A stretch of 64,000 bases of DNA from Lumnitzera littorea (lineage: Eukaryota > Streptophyta > Magnoliopsida > Myrtales > Combretaceae), in assembly GCA_024138015.1 (NCBI GenBank), contig JAMXBB010000011.1:85555341-85619340 (forward strand), read 5' to 3'. Below, in pieces: positions 1-11,504 of this stretch (the first letter of the stretch is position 1; each line of letters starts with the position of its first letter). The notes under the pieces were generated by a model. That model was not told where the DNA came from. It searched no databases and saw only the letters and a program-made list of their open reading frames with translations. The translations under genes were made by a program, and so were the position numbers.

Positions 1-1690
1 TTGATTCAAAAATTAATCAATGTAAAATACTTTATATGATAATAGTCTTAAATTCATTTTCAACTAAATATAAATATAAAAGAAACAAACGTATGGTCAA
101 GAAATTGTACATATTGATTGCAAAAATTTGTAGTTGAACACCAAAATAAAAAAATTCTTGCTAGATTTATTTTGGAAACCATCTAATAAAAAATATCTAC
201 ATTCATGAAAATTATATAAAATTTTTCAATCAATAAATAATACATTCTATCCACCAGAAATCTCTCCTCACGACACAAACTTCACTTGCACCAATCACTT
301 GAGGAAACACCACATAATCTCGCATTGAAATTCTTTCACAAAAATCCGCATAATGAATTTTTACTTTGATTACTGTGGAAATTCAATACACTCGTAGCAT
401 CATATCCAAACTATATCGGGTTTATCATTGCAATCCGATCATTACTCGCATGTCATATGATTAATCTACCCGTCCTACTTCTCTAGAGCCATCAATCTAG
501 TGGCACAAACAATAATTCCAACAACTTCTCCAAGTTTTCTTTGTGTTGCTTTGTATAATGCAATAATTGGAAGTTGCAATTATGATACCTTCAAAAGTAA
601 TTACAAAGATTTCATTAGCATCAATTTTCTGTCCGTTAGACCAATCAAATAGTACACATAGAAAAGGTGATAAAAACTGCTTGCCTCAATTCTACAGCTA
701 TCATTTTGTCAAGCAATAACATATTTGTAATTAATTGAAATAAAAGAACCAATCTTGGTATCTTGTTCTCAAAAAAGCATTGTTTTCAAGAAAGTACCAA
801 TGGCATAAGATTAAAAAAAAAAAAAGTAAATAAAATTCATCTCACAGAATAGACAGAGTCACGAGTACTAGCAACAATGAAGAAAAAATTAAGCCTTTAT
901 CATATACAATAGTTAGGATGTCAATCAAATTAAGCAATAACAAAAGAAACAACCAAACTCTTTCAAGTTAAATCCTCGTCTTCGAATAGTCTACAGTACC
1001 AACCAACCTTATATTGAAGTAAACACGTTCAGAATTGAATGGAAAAAACATAGAGATTGAGATATTATGAGGAAAATTTAAATAAATTGAGTTCGAGAAA
1101 ATTGGAATCGAAATATGAATAATGTCTATAATATGGTCTATAGAATTGAAAGAAATTAAAATAAATAATTAAGAAAATAGAAAAAAACTGAATTTATTTA
1201 AGCTGTGTGAGAAGGGATCGGGCTGTCTTCTTCCTAAACACCATAACAAAAAAAACTTGAAATGTTTGATTATATGGTACATATATATGTATAGAGATGG
1301 AAAGAGTTAAAAATCAAAATATTTCTTAAAAAACCCCAAATTCTCATCTTTCTTGTTGATCCATATGTTTCTATTGCATTGAAGTCTCACTCTATTTTGC
1401 AAAAGGTGGCGATATTGGTAGCAATGCGGCCTTTTGGATGAGCTCACTACTAGGGTCGGGAGAGGGAACGAGAGTCTTGTGATACGGAGAGAGAGGAAAG
1501 TGAAAAATTGCAGTTAGTGCTTAGAGGAATTCGTGTACAGGAGTTACAGAGCATAAAGTAGTATACTCAAAAGTACACCTGAATGTGGACATGCGCAGTT
1601 ATTGATGTGATTAAATTATTACTAGATGTACATGATATAATTATGTGAAACTCTAATCATTTTATTAAAGACTCGAAAGAAAATAAGAGA
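1..1690. other. AT-rich non-coding DNA, no recognised gene
   Basis: No long open frame and no recognisable repeat-element domain is seen. Read on the complement, about 1380-1560 is rich in C and T (several CTCTCT runs) and is followed leftwards by AT-rich, intron-like DNA. This resembles the 5' leader of a minus-strand plant gene, but no convincing coding exon follows, so no gene is called. Confidence 0.3.
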
Positions 1691-1701
1691 AACGATTCAA
1701 T

Positions 1702-1890
1702 GAGTAATACATGTTATATGTTTTATATATATAGTATATAAATATAAATATTAATAAAATATTAGTATGTATGATGTGTGTAAATCATACGTGGTAGTTG
1801 ATCTGAAAACTATTCATTTTATTATTATGCGTGTCAATATTTTATTAATATTTATACATTATATATACATAACACGTGATGTATAATATC
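1702..1890. repeat. MITE-like imperfect inverted repeat
   Basis: The segment from about 1702 to 1763 (ending in AATATTAATAAAATATT) pairs with the reverse complement of about 1836-1890 (starting AATATTTTATTAAT). Arms are about 55-60 bp with several mismatches and small gaps, around a centre of about 70 bp. The size and AT richness suit a small MITE remnant. No target-site duplication was found and no family is assigned. Chance pairing in AT-rich DNA is possible, but the arm length argues against it. Confidence 0.4.
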
Positions 1891-2221
1891 TATTGAATTT
1901 AAATACTAAAACCTTGAAGGACTTTAACACAACTAACTAATTATGCACCCGGGATGCTTATGCACAAAATGAATAATTGTTCTTATTATGATAGTAATAA
2001 ATTCATCTATTTCTCTCTTTATTGTAATAAAAAATTTCTATCTCAAATAATTTATGACAATTAATTTTGTTCTATGATGCCTAGTAACATGCTTCCGATA
2101 TCAATATCCATAATTCTAGCATGCTTGAATAATATAGATGATAAATATAGATATAGATTAATGAGTTTTTTTATAAGTTTATTGTATATGATATAATAGT
2201 TATTTTACATTGTCGTATCAT

Positions 2222-2272
2222 CATATTAGTGTGTATATTATTATGATCTGACTGTATAATATACACTAATAT
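2222..2272. repeat. Short hairpin
   Basis: CATATTAGTGTGTATATTA at the left pairs with TATAATATACACTAATATG at the right, with one or two mismatches, giving a stem of about 19 bp around a loop of about 14 bases. It may be part of a small inverted-repeat element. There is no other evidence of function. Confidence 0.35.
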
Positions 2273-2759
2273 GTACTTATGTATATTGTTTTAATTTGAC
2301 TATAGAGAGAGAAAGTCTAGTTTAGGTAGGATTCGGAAAATTACTTGAGAATCCTACTGTTGAGTAAAAAAGATAGATTGTTAATATCCTAGAGGCAAAT
2401 AATAGAATATTATAGATAAAATATATTTTTGGAGGGTGTGCAATCAAAAGAGTAGTTTTGACTTAATAAATAAATATTTTTACGGAATGATTTCTTTTTT
2501 ATATTTTCAAAACAATATATATCCAAATGAAATGTAATTATTTTATAACTTAATTTAATAAATTATATTAAATTATTTATTTTTCACAAGTATTGTGGGT
2601 GTATTTTTCGCTAATATTTATATATGTGTGTATTTATATGATATGTAATATATATTACATCTAGCTTAACCCACAGTATATCACGTAATGCAAAAAATTA
2701 TATCGTATTTGTACAATATATCATGCAATATGGCAGATGCGATATGCATGGTATGAATT

Positions 2760-3229
2760 TGAGATGGGGACGATGGTAAAGGTTTCCTAGGGTTATCCGA
2801 AAAGAAGACTTGTTAGATGTGAATAAGTTAGACGGAGTTAATGTGGTCGGGATGGATAGTATGGTCTGTGGGGCTGAAAATCGAGAATGGATTTGGATAA
2901 TGTAGTTGATGGGGCCATGCTAACCTAATACTACAGCGTGGAAGATAAGAAGCTAAGTAAGCGGCAATCTTTAAAAGCCTGCACGCATAATACTGCATAA
3001 ACAATATAATTTTCTGCAACCAACTTTGCTGAGTTGGCCATGTCACATTGCATAGCAAGGAATATTCTAACAATATGAGAGAATTTATACATTCCATATA
3101 CAAATCATGTAAGAAAAATCTAAGGAAATACAATACAAATATTCCATCTCCCAAATATTATGTCCGCTGAAGAATTCTGCACTCTAAATTCGCCTAGTAG
3201 CTTCCATTGAATTATGTGTGATTGTTCCA
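2760..3229 (+). mobile_element. Probable right part of the 5' LTR of Ty3/gypsy element 1
   Basis: This stretch lies directly before a tRNA-Met-type primer-binding site and a decayed gag frame, and it ends in CA at 3228-3229, as an LTR should. The left boundary was not found, so the start given is only where the sequence becomes less AT-rich. No second copy of this LTR was recognised downstream of the element's pol, so the assignment rests on position alone. Confidence 0.4.
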
Positions 3230-3231
3230 TT

Positions 3232-3243
3232 TGGTATCCGAGG
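3232..3243 (+). other. Primer-binding site, initiator tRNA-Met type
   Basis: TGGTATCCGAGG matches the usual plant LTR-retrotransposon primer-binding site TGGTATCAGAGC at 10 of 12 positions. It lies two bases after an LTR-like CA end and about 10 bases before the first recognisable gag codons, the expected layout. It shows that the element reads on the plus strand. Confidence 0.6.
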
Positions 3244-3253
3244 AAACACTGAG

Positions 3254-4508
3254 AGTGGCCATGATTGACAAGGAGCAAAGGCGATTGGAGGAGGCTGTTC
3301 ATGCTGTGATTAAAGAGCAAGCAGAGTAGCAGGAGAGTTGGGTGAAGGTCTTTTAGCACGAGCAAAAAGCTATAGATAAACTCAAGCAGACAATATTGGA
3401 CAGCAAGACTTCAAGCCATGGATCTGTAAATAAGAATGCTACACAGAATGTTAGTCCAAAGATAACGGTACTCGTACCGAGTAAGGTAATGGCTTAAAAA
3501 CTGCTACTCTTCATACACCATATTTGTTGCCAACTAGAGCTTCTAAGTCAGGATTTCCAATTTTTAATGGTGAAGAATTGTGGTCTTAGGTTTGTCATGT
3601 GGAGCAATTTTTTCTATTGGATGGTACTCCCATCGAATTTAAGTTTAAACTAGCCATGGTTAATTTTGTAGAAAACTCCTTGCAATGGTTCCACCAATTT
3701 ATTAAAATTAGGGGGTAAAGATAAGGTGACCTGAGAAGAGTTAGTTAAAGGATTGTACTCTAGATTTGATGGTAAGGCCTATGAAGACCCCATGACACAA
3801 GAATTGCATCAAACAAGAACTCTTCATAAGTACATGATTGGATTTGAACATTTGGCATCTATCTACAACTCTCAAAGAATTACCTCATTTGATGTTTCCT
3901 TAGTAGTCTCAAACTTAAATTCCAATACCCTATTAGAATGTTCTAGCCAAATACTCTTTAACAGGTTTATACTCTTGCTAAATTACAAGAAACCACTTTA
4001 CTCTCATCCAACCAAAATTTGAAACCACAAAACCCCATACACTTCTTCATTAACATACACTACACCCAATCAAAACAATCCACCCATTAAAAATCACACC
4101 CCAAATGCCACCACCAACCGAAACACAACTACTGTAGTAGTGACAAACCAAACCCAAAGTCCTAAACCTTCAACCAATAATCTTGCAACCCATAAAATTA
4201 CAAGAAAAATAACTCTTAAAGAAATTGAAGAAAAAAAGTGTAAAAAGCAGTGGTTTTGATATATTGAGCCATTTTGCTTGGGCCATAAGTATAAAAACAA
4301 ACGTTTAAGTATGATACTAGTGGAACTAAGGGAAGACGATGAAATGGAAGCTAAGGGGGTTGATGAAGAAGTTCCCTTAGAGGACAAATTATCAAAATTG
4401 ACTCTTTATACCATGACTAGTAAAAATAGTAGTAGAGGGGAGTGTATCGAGTTTGTAGGAAGATATATGAAGAGAAGGCTCAATATCTTGGTTGATTTGG
4501 TTGTTGAT
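3254..4508 (+). pseudogene. Ty3/gypsy element 1: decayed gag
   Basis: Gag is the structural protein that packages retrotransposon RNA. Translating across several stops and frameshifts gives an N-terminal charged, coiled-coil-like stretch (IDKEQRRLEEAVHAVIKEQ near 3263). A gag core follows around 3550-3950, with an F-x-G-E-E-x-W motif, the conserved W-F-x-x-F near 3690, and a longer open run YSRFDGKAYEDPMTQELHQ at 3756. Near 4245-4300 is a zinc-knuckle remnant (KCKKQW...LGHKYKNKR) that has lost cysteines. The frame ends in an acidic stretch leading to the protease start (LNILVD at about 4479). At least five stops or shifts make it non-functional. It continues beyond the inserted element at 4518-5993. 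Confidence 0.75.
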
Positions 4509-4517
4509 TAAATTTTA
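4509..4517. repeat. 9-bp target-site duplication (left)
   Basis: TAAATTTTA, repeated exactly at 5994-6002, bounds the Mutator-like element. Removing the element and one copy restores continuity of the surrounding retrotransposon protease reading. Confidence 0.8.
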
Positions 4518-5993
4518 GCAAAAAGTACAAAAAAAGTCATCAACGTTTACTTCTCTTACTATTTTAGTTATTAACATTTTAAAAGTTTCATTTCAGTTAT
4601 TAACATTTGCAAAAATTTATAAATAAGTCCTTCTTTTAATTTTGTCGATAATATTAACATGTGGCGCAATTTGATTTATTATAATAATTTATTTAATTAA
4701 ATAAGTTAATAAAAAATTAGAATAGAAAAATCCATAAAAGTACAAAGAAATATAGAAAAATGATAAAAATGAAAATGAAAATTCAAAAAATAATACATAA
4801 ATATTTATAGACACATATATTAATATTATTTTATAATAAATTAATAAAAAACAACAAAAAAAAAACTAGAAAATGTAGCTAGAAAAGGACACAAGAGCAA
4901 TTGGGTTGTAACCCATTTTGGAAAGTAGGTTATGTAACCTACTAGTAACTATAGGTGGTCGCCCTATACCAAGGGGGTTTAGCATGACCCTCATCCCTTC
5001 GATGGTTGGGGACCGTAATAAAAGTGAAACCTGATCTAATTGAGATTAGGTCTTACGAGTTTTGTGTGTTTTTGCTTCTTTTTTTTTTTTTTTTCTCTAT
5101 GGCCGCCCACCATCTAAAGAGGAAAGTGTAACACTCTATCCTCTTCTCTAACCTCAATCAATTACGTATTAATCAATATTCAATTAATTGGTCTAAGGTT
5201 ATTGACAAAAAGGATTTGTCTAAGTCACTTTATTTCCAAGGGGTAAAGGGTAGAAAGGAGATAATATAGTTCCCTAAAAGTTGGATTGAACTTAAAACTT
5301 AAGAAAAACTGAACTTAAGGGAATGAAATAGGGTCCTATGTTGATGTTGAAAAAAACATTCTAATTAACTCAAATTGGGCATAGAATGAGTTTTGTTAGG
5401 AACTTCCAATGATCTTGATTTCATTTAAATTAGTTAAATCCCATGCAATCAATTCCATTGGTTCTTACTTTCTAGTTATTACAATAAAGGAAGTAAGGTC
5501 GGCCCTTATTCCATTTCCTTCCCTACAGCATGCAACCTACTTGTTCTTTCGATTATTTTCTAGCCACCTAATGCTAAGGGATGGCCTAGTTTTTATTTAT
5601 TTATTTATTTATTCTTTTTTTCAAATTTATAGATATTTTTAGTTATTTTATTTATTTTTATGTGCATGTATACAATGATATATATTGTTATATATATTAT
5701 TTTAGTATTTTACAGTTTTTTTATTAAATTTTCATTAATTTAAATTTTTTTCTATATTTTTATCACTTTATTTAATTTTCTAATTTTATTATATTATTTA
5801 CTTAATTAATAAAACGTAGACCAATAGAATAATGACACATGTTATTATGTAGTTTAAAATCTAAAATCATCAGTCAAAATGACTCGTTTATAAATATTTG
5901 CAAACATTGAGGATATAATTAAAACTTTTCAAATATTAAGGACTAAAATAGAAAAAGATATAAACATTGAGAACTTTTTTTTATATTTTTCCG
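4518..5993. mobile_element. Mutator-like (MULE/MITE) element with long terminal inverted repeats
   Basis: The element is 1,476 bp. Its left end (GCAAAAAGTACAAAAAAAGT) matches the reverse complement of its right end (CGGAAAAATATAAAAAAAAG), and similarity continues for about 260 bp on each side. It is flanked by an exact 9-bp direct repeat TAAATTTTA at 4509-4517 and 5994-6002. Nine-base target duplications with long inverted ends are the hallmark of Mutator-type DNA transposons. The inside (4780-5730) has no transposase frame, so the element is non-autonomous. It sits inside the protease codons of Ty3/gypsy element 1. The termini are diverged, so the insertion is not recent. Confidence 0.8.
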
Positions 5994-6117
5994 TAAATTT
6001 TATTGATGAAGGTTTTCGTTAAGGTAGTCAACTGTGAAATTACCCCTATTGCACCAACTAAAGTTACATTAGTTAGTGGCATAAACTTACACTAGATTGC
6101 TAAGCTACCATGCTTTT
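5994..6117 (+). pseudogene. Ty3/gypsy element 1: protease fragment
   Basis: The first nine bases are the right copy of the 9-bp duplication. Next comes NFIDEGF, the run that follows the catalytic D-S-G in gypsy aspartic proteases. After a one-base frameshift it continues as KVVNCEITPIAPTKVTLVSG to about 6117. The catalytic triplet itself lies left of the Mutator-like element (LVD near 4488) and is mutated after the aspartate. The protease resumes at 9651 as MGGTWCNFTIKV after the solo-LTR-like insertion. Two nested insertions and a frameshift make it dead. Confidence 0.7.
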
Positions 6118-9100
6118 TGTAAACTCCCAAAATTAAGTTTAAGACAACCGAGCTCAGATTTAGGGCATTTAGGGTAACTTATCCAATTGAACCCAAACTT
6201 TGCGACTAGAATGAAAAAGTTAGTCGAGATATTACAGTGAAGTTAGATTTTAGTAATAATGACCCGAAACCCCAATTTTGCCCTTAGAAATTGAAATATT
6301 TAATAAAGCACTAAAATGTTCGGAACTCCTAAAATTGAACTTAGATTGCAACGAGAACTTAGAGATAAGTTAATTAAGCTATAAAATGAGATAATATAGT
6401 ATAATTTACTATATAAAAATACACGTAATTTTTTTTAGTATAACCGGTATAAATAATAATTATACTCGTAAATTAACTTAAAATTGTGTAATTATATATT
6501 TATTGTGTTGAATTCATGAAATTAACTTTAGAATGTATCCTAAAAATAAAAGATATGCTAGAAACTTAATTATATGAGTAAAGTTATATATTTCATATGT
6601 TATTTACATAGGGTATAAACTTGTATATTAATTAAATAACTAATTTAACATATAATATCTATATTTAAGTAATTATTTAATAAAACAAAAAGAAAAATTA
6701 ATTAAATAACATTGGAGGTTGCTGGACAAGATGCGTAGCAGGAGAATGGAAAAGAAGATTGCTGATTCAAAAGTGGATTTACAACAAAATGACACCACAT
6801 GCTTAATAAAGTAGAAAAAAACAAAAGGAAAAAAATAAAGAAAAATCCATAGGCGGTGAAAGAAATGTATAAAAACTATCCTAGCAGCAGAATAACAACA
6901 TTTAGTAGTTTGGAACCAAAAACAACAGAAAGAAAATTTGGAAAAAGTCGTGGAAAAAAAAAACAAATTTGGAAAAAACAGAAAAAATTAGTAAAAGTGT
7001 GGAACCCTAACCTAGAGTAGTTCTGCTGTGAAACCTAGCTACCCCCACATGGTCCACCCACCACACAGGCCGTTCAACAACCGCCCAACCGCTGCCGGCC
7101 ACCGGAGCACCCAAGAACACCAAGGTCAAATTTCTGCCCTATTTTTCAATAATTTCTAAAAAATAGTAAATCCACCCAGAAAATTATGAAAAAATTACAC
7201 TTAGGTTATTTTAGACATGCTTTCATGTGATATTTTTATTTTTGAAAAATTCGTAATATTTAATATACTTTATTAAGAAATTTATAATTCACTCGAATTT
7301 ATATTTGTGAAATAAATGTACTATATGATGTTGTTTCTAGCTAAAAAATTTTGTGTAGGATGTGTATGATATATAGGTAATTGCTATGTAGCCCAAATTT
7401 TTATTTGAATAATTTTAATATTTATTGCATTTTTAGGCTTGAAATTAGCTCGAAAATAGGCTGAAATTATGAATTTAATAGGAAATTATGAAATTAATTG
7501 ATGAAATGGACATGTACTGATCTACAATAAATAATAATAGTATTGAGTCAGATTGAAATTAATTTGGTGTTAAAAGGATTATAATTGAATAATTTATTAT
7601 AATTTAGGGGTAAAATTGTTAATATGAAAATATAGACAATAGGTCGGAAACTTAAAACCAAGTGATAACTGAATTCCCTATATTTTTAGAAGTCCATAGA
7701 AATTTTCGGGGAATTATTGGGTAATCCGAACTATTTATTACGAATTTATTAAGTAAAATAGCTTAAATTACAAGTCGGGGTGTATTTGTAATATTAATAG
7801 ACTAAAATGAATTAAATAGTTAAATAAAACCTATATATAGGATTGCTAATCAAATTGGATTAAATGGAGATTTTTATTATAATTATTAATATTTTCTTAT
7901 CAGGATACACTTTAGGTGTATTAGAATTGAATAATACTTATATTATTACAATATAAGGACAAATTGGATAAAATATAATATAAATCTGTAAATTTCGCAT
8001 AATACGATCGTTTTTATATAATTATGTATAATTGTATTAAAAATTCAAACTACCCGTTAAAATCCATCTCTAGAAACAGGACTCGTAAAACATGTTGTTA
8101 GGTCTATACGAACTCAATGACACTAGTTTTGTTGAAATCGGATAACCTTAAGCAATCTAGCCTATAACTATATCATATTCAAGAATATACACATTTCGGT
8201 AACCTTACCGGAATCAAAACATGAATTAATAAATAAAATGTACGTTTCAATACGATCAAAACGATATATAATACGTAATAATATATATGATGTACGGTAT
8301 CAATAATTAATAATTTAATTCGATATATAGTAATAACATGACTGCATATTATAGAAATAATATATATACATATATAACCATTTTAGATTAAACTCTAATG
8401 TTTTCGTAATTATTACGAAAACTAAATTTAGACCTTTTGTGTAATTAGGACCTTCCAAAGACGGTTGATAATTCAAGTCAGCAATAACGAATATCTAAAC
8501 AAGTAAGTTGGGATTGTAGCTTCACCACTGTTTTGGTACTATTTAAAGTATCCGGGGACCCAAGAGTACTTCTGGTTGTGTTTGTAATTAGATGATTATG
8601 TACATGTCGTGTGTGTGAATGATACTCGGTTGTGACAGGAGTTTAACTCCTTGGTGTGCTGTTCTGCATGTTTGCATGGATTCTGTATCGTGTGAACTTG
8701 TTGGTCACCCCTAATTAACACTAACAGTTATTCGACTAAAATGTAATTGGACGTGCATAATCACCCGTTACGGGAAATGATTAAGAGTGTTAGGCCAAAC
8801 ACCGACTTCCTTCGATGAGGATAGCTGAAATGATCCTTTTCCCATCCTTAGTTGAACTAAGTGACAGGCGAGGAGGTCGCGGCAAGGTTGGGGGCCGTGG
8901 TTTGAAGGCGGTCATAGGAGGAGGGTGTTCTCCATTGCACAAGCCCAGGTTTGGTCTAACTTGAGTTGCGATGAAACTCCTTAATCCGGGTTGGAGCTGA
9001 TGTAATTTCTCTAACCTCACAGTGGACCGGATAACACTGTGCGATGTTTTCATTTGAGTGATTGCATTGCATTTCATCATAATTATTAATCTTATTTGTG

Positions 9101-9649
9101 ATTGTATAGTACTCTTCTGACTCCGCCCCACTTACTGAGCTAGTTGTGTTCACATCCCTACAGACTCTTTTGCAGGTGTTGAGTGAAGGCAAGATGTTCA
9201 GGTACCACCGTTCCCAGGTTAGTGTGCTATTATGTGGGAAAGTGAGGATCGAGGAATTTAACAGAACCTGAGCTTTTAGCTTTGTCTTTAAGTTTTGAGG
9301 AAAACTAAATTGAAATTCCTTGGGAGCCCACTAGTTTTCTAACGTATTGTATATAGATCGCAAAACCTGTGGTTTTTAATAAACTTTGATTGTAAACTTT
9401 ACCCTTGGACGTGAAATGTTTGTTTAATTACTGTTGTGGTACTAAACAGCAGGTTGTATAGAACAAGTATTTTGTAAAAGCTCTACCACAGGTTTGGATA
9501 TTAACAGGTATCAGAACAGACGTTTCAAGCTGGTTGAGTTGTGCGCCTTGTGTAAACTGCGTCTACGATAGCAGCTGTGAGATCAGCTTCTATCTTAGAT
9601 TAGTTTACACAACGGGACTATTATGACTCTTCTTGTTCGGGGCGTGACA
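6118..9649 (+). mobile_element. Solo-LTR-like unit, long LTR family A, copy 1
   Basis: It starts TGTAAACTCCCAAAATTAAG and ends CGGGGCGTGACA, with TG...CA ends that form a short imperfect inverted repeat. It is flanked by CTTTT (6113-6117) and CTTTC (9650-9654), a nearly intact 5-bp target duplication. It is clearly related to 48867-53859: both share a central block (8800-9180 here), a GC-rich leader (7060-7130 here) and a closely similar last 90 bases. No gag or pol lies inside, so it is best read as a solo LTR left by recombination, or a non-coding large retroelement derivative. It interrupts the protease of Ty3/gypsy element 1. Minus-strand open frames at 8790-9192 are chance frames in the conserved block. 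Confidence 0.75.
8503..9175 (+). other. Intron-like segment inside LTR family A copy 1
   Basis: A strong splice-donor match (AAGTAAGTTGG, GT at 8503-8504) and a polypyrimidine-acceptor match (CTCTTTTGCAG, ending 9175) bound a 673-base segment. The corresponding positions of copy 2 carry the same donor (GAGGTAAGTTGG) and acceptor (GTCGTGCAG). Conservation at both ends suggests a real leader intron, but no transcript evidence is available. Confidence 0.4.
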
Positions 9650-11460
9650 CTTTCCATGGGAGGCACATGGTGTAACTTCACTATTAAAGTGCATATACTA
9701 CATCTAGCTTATTTTTACTATGTGTTGCTTATATCATGGTTGATTTCTTTAGGAACCATCTAATGGAATTTTAAGCAAAAACTCATGAAAGTTTTTTGGA
9801 AAGACCAAAAATGTCACCTACAAGGAGAAAAGGAAATTGTGAGTTGCATTTCTTTTGACCAACTATCTAAATGACTATTTAAAGTTGGTTGTTCAATTAG
9901 TGTACAATGTTGGGTTCTTAAGGAGATGACATGCACCAAGGGAAATGACGTTGAGGAGAAGTTGCATCTATTAGTTATTGAATTATTAGAAGAGTATTAT
10001 GAACTTTTTGAGGAACCCAATAGCTTGCCTCCTTCCAGGGAATTTGATCACAAAATTCACTTACATGAAAGTTATACTCGGTGAATATTGGGCTAAATTG
10101 ATACTCTATTGTATAGAAATCAACCTTGGAGGGAATGATTATGGAGATGCTAATGGGGTTATCAAGCACAACCTTAGCCTTTTTGCTTCTATAGTGATTT
10201 TGGTTAGTAAGAAGAATCAATCTCATTGAATTTGCGTATATTACTGGGAACTCAATAAGCAAACTAATTAAGATCAATTTCCCATACCCATCATTAATCA
10301 TTTATTTGATGAGCTATAGGTGGTTAGTTGTTTGAGCAAGCTTAACCTACAATCTTGTTACCATCATATTATAATAAATACAAATGATGTTCATAAAATA
10401 ACATTTAGGACACATGAAGGGTGTCATGAATTATTAGTTATGCCTTTCGACTTGATTAATTCACTCTCAACATTTCGGGGACTCATGAAAAGCATCTTTT
10501 AGTCCTTAGTTGAAGAATTTTGTTTTGGTTTTCTTCAACAATATCCTTATTAACAGCACCACTTTGGAGGAACATGTATATCATTTACAAGTTGCTTTAG
10601 ATATTTTGAAGAAAGAGTAGCTATATTTAAGCGAAACAATTACGAGTTTAAAGTATAACAAATTGAATATCTTGGGCATTTGATGACCAAGGAGTAGTTA
10701 CCGACCTAAAGAAGATTGAAACCATGTTGCAACGGCTTACTCTTAAAACACTTAAGAAACTTTGCAGGTTCTTAGGGCTGACAAGGTATTATTGGAAGTC
10801 CATTCATGGGTTTGGTGTTATATTTAAGCCCTTAATTATACTACTTAAGAAGGGTAGACTACAATGGAATGAGAAAGTTAAAAATTGAAAGATGCATTTA
10901 TTACAACTCTGATTTCACGATTGCCTAATTTCCATAAACTATTCATTATTGAAACAGATGCATGTGGAGAGATTATAGGTATTGTGTCAATGTAAGAAGG
11001 ATACTAAACTTATTTAAGAAAACATTTGTCTCCTAAATAACTAGGAATGTTTGTATATAATAAAGAACTAGAAAAGTGGAGACATTACCTTTTAGGTTTG
11101 AGATTTATCATTCAAGCTGGTCACAGAAGTTTGAAACACCTACTTAAGCAACGCTTGTCTACTATACCAACACAAATAGTTGATAAGGTTATTGGTGCTA
11201 GACTATGAAATTAAATATAAAAGTAGCCAGACAAATATAGTCGCTAATGCTCATTCTCGATTTAATGAAGCTGTCTTGCATTTAGTGATGATGATTTTAA
11301 CAATTCTTAAAATCTTTAAGGAGTTAAAGGAGAGTTGGTTGTTATCAACCAAATATGCTAACATGATTAAATAGATTAGGGATGTAAAAGGTTGTAGTAA
11401 GGTTGAATTCAAACTTGAAGCTTAAGTTATTGAAATTGTACCATGACGAGGTTATTTGCG
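9650..11460 (+). pseudogene. Ty3/gypsy element 1: protease end, reverse transcriptase and RNase H
   Basis: Remains of pol, which copies element RNA into DNA. In order: the protease C-terminus (WCNFTIKV near 9670); the RT start SLPPSREFDHKIHL (around 10022); the fingers and palm region with KLNLQSCYHH at 10338 and ITFRTHEGCHELLVMPF near 10400; the segment after the catalytic YxDD; EYLGHLM at about 10670; and RNase H with DACGEIIG near 10960 and the usual end DYEIKYKS...NIVANAHSR at 11202-11258. Stops and shifts occur throughout and the aspartate box is not readable. No integrase is seen, so the element is truncated near 11460-11500. Confidence 0.8.
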
Positions 11461-11504
11461 AAGCCACTCTGGTGCTTAAGCTAACTATAAGAAACTAAGT
11501 TCTT

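Noticed and set aside
2828..3365. Two minus-strand frames of 108 and 81 codons
   Set aside because: They oppose the LTR end, primer site and gag start of a plus-strand retrotransposon and show no domain.
8790..9192. Overlapping minus-strand frames in LTR family A, with parallel frames at 51100-51333 and 52984-53217
   Set aside because: The frames differ in sequence between copies 1 and 2 and break at different places, so DNA is conserved and not protein. The two right-hand frames are identical only because of the assembly duplication.
9503..9516. GGTATCAGAACAG resembling a tRNA-Met primer-binding site in LTR family A copy 1
   Set aside because: It is about 140 bp inside the conserved LTR end, copy 2 lacks it, and no gag follows.
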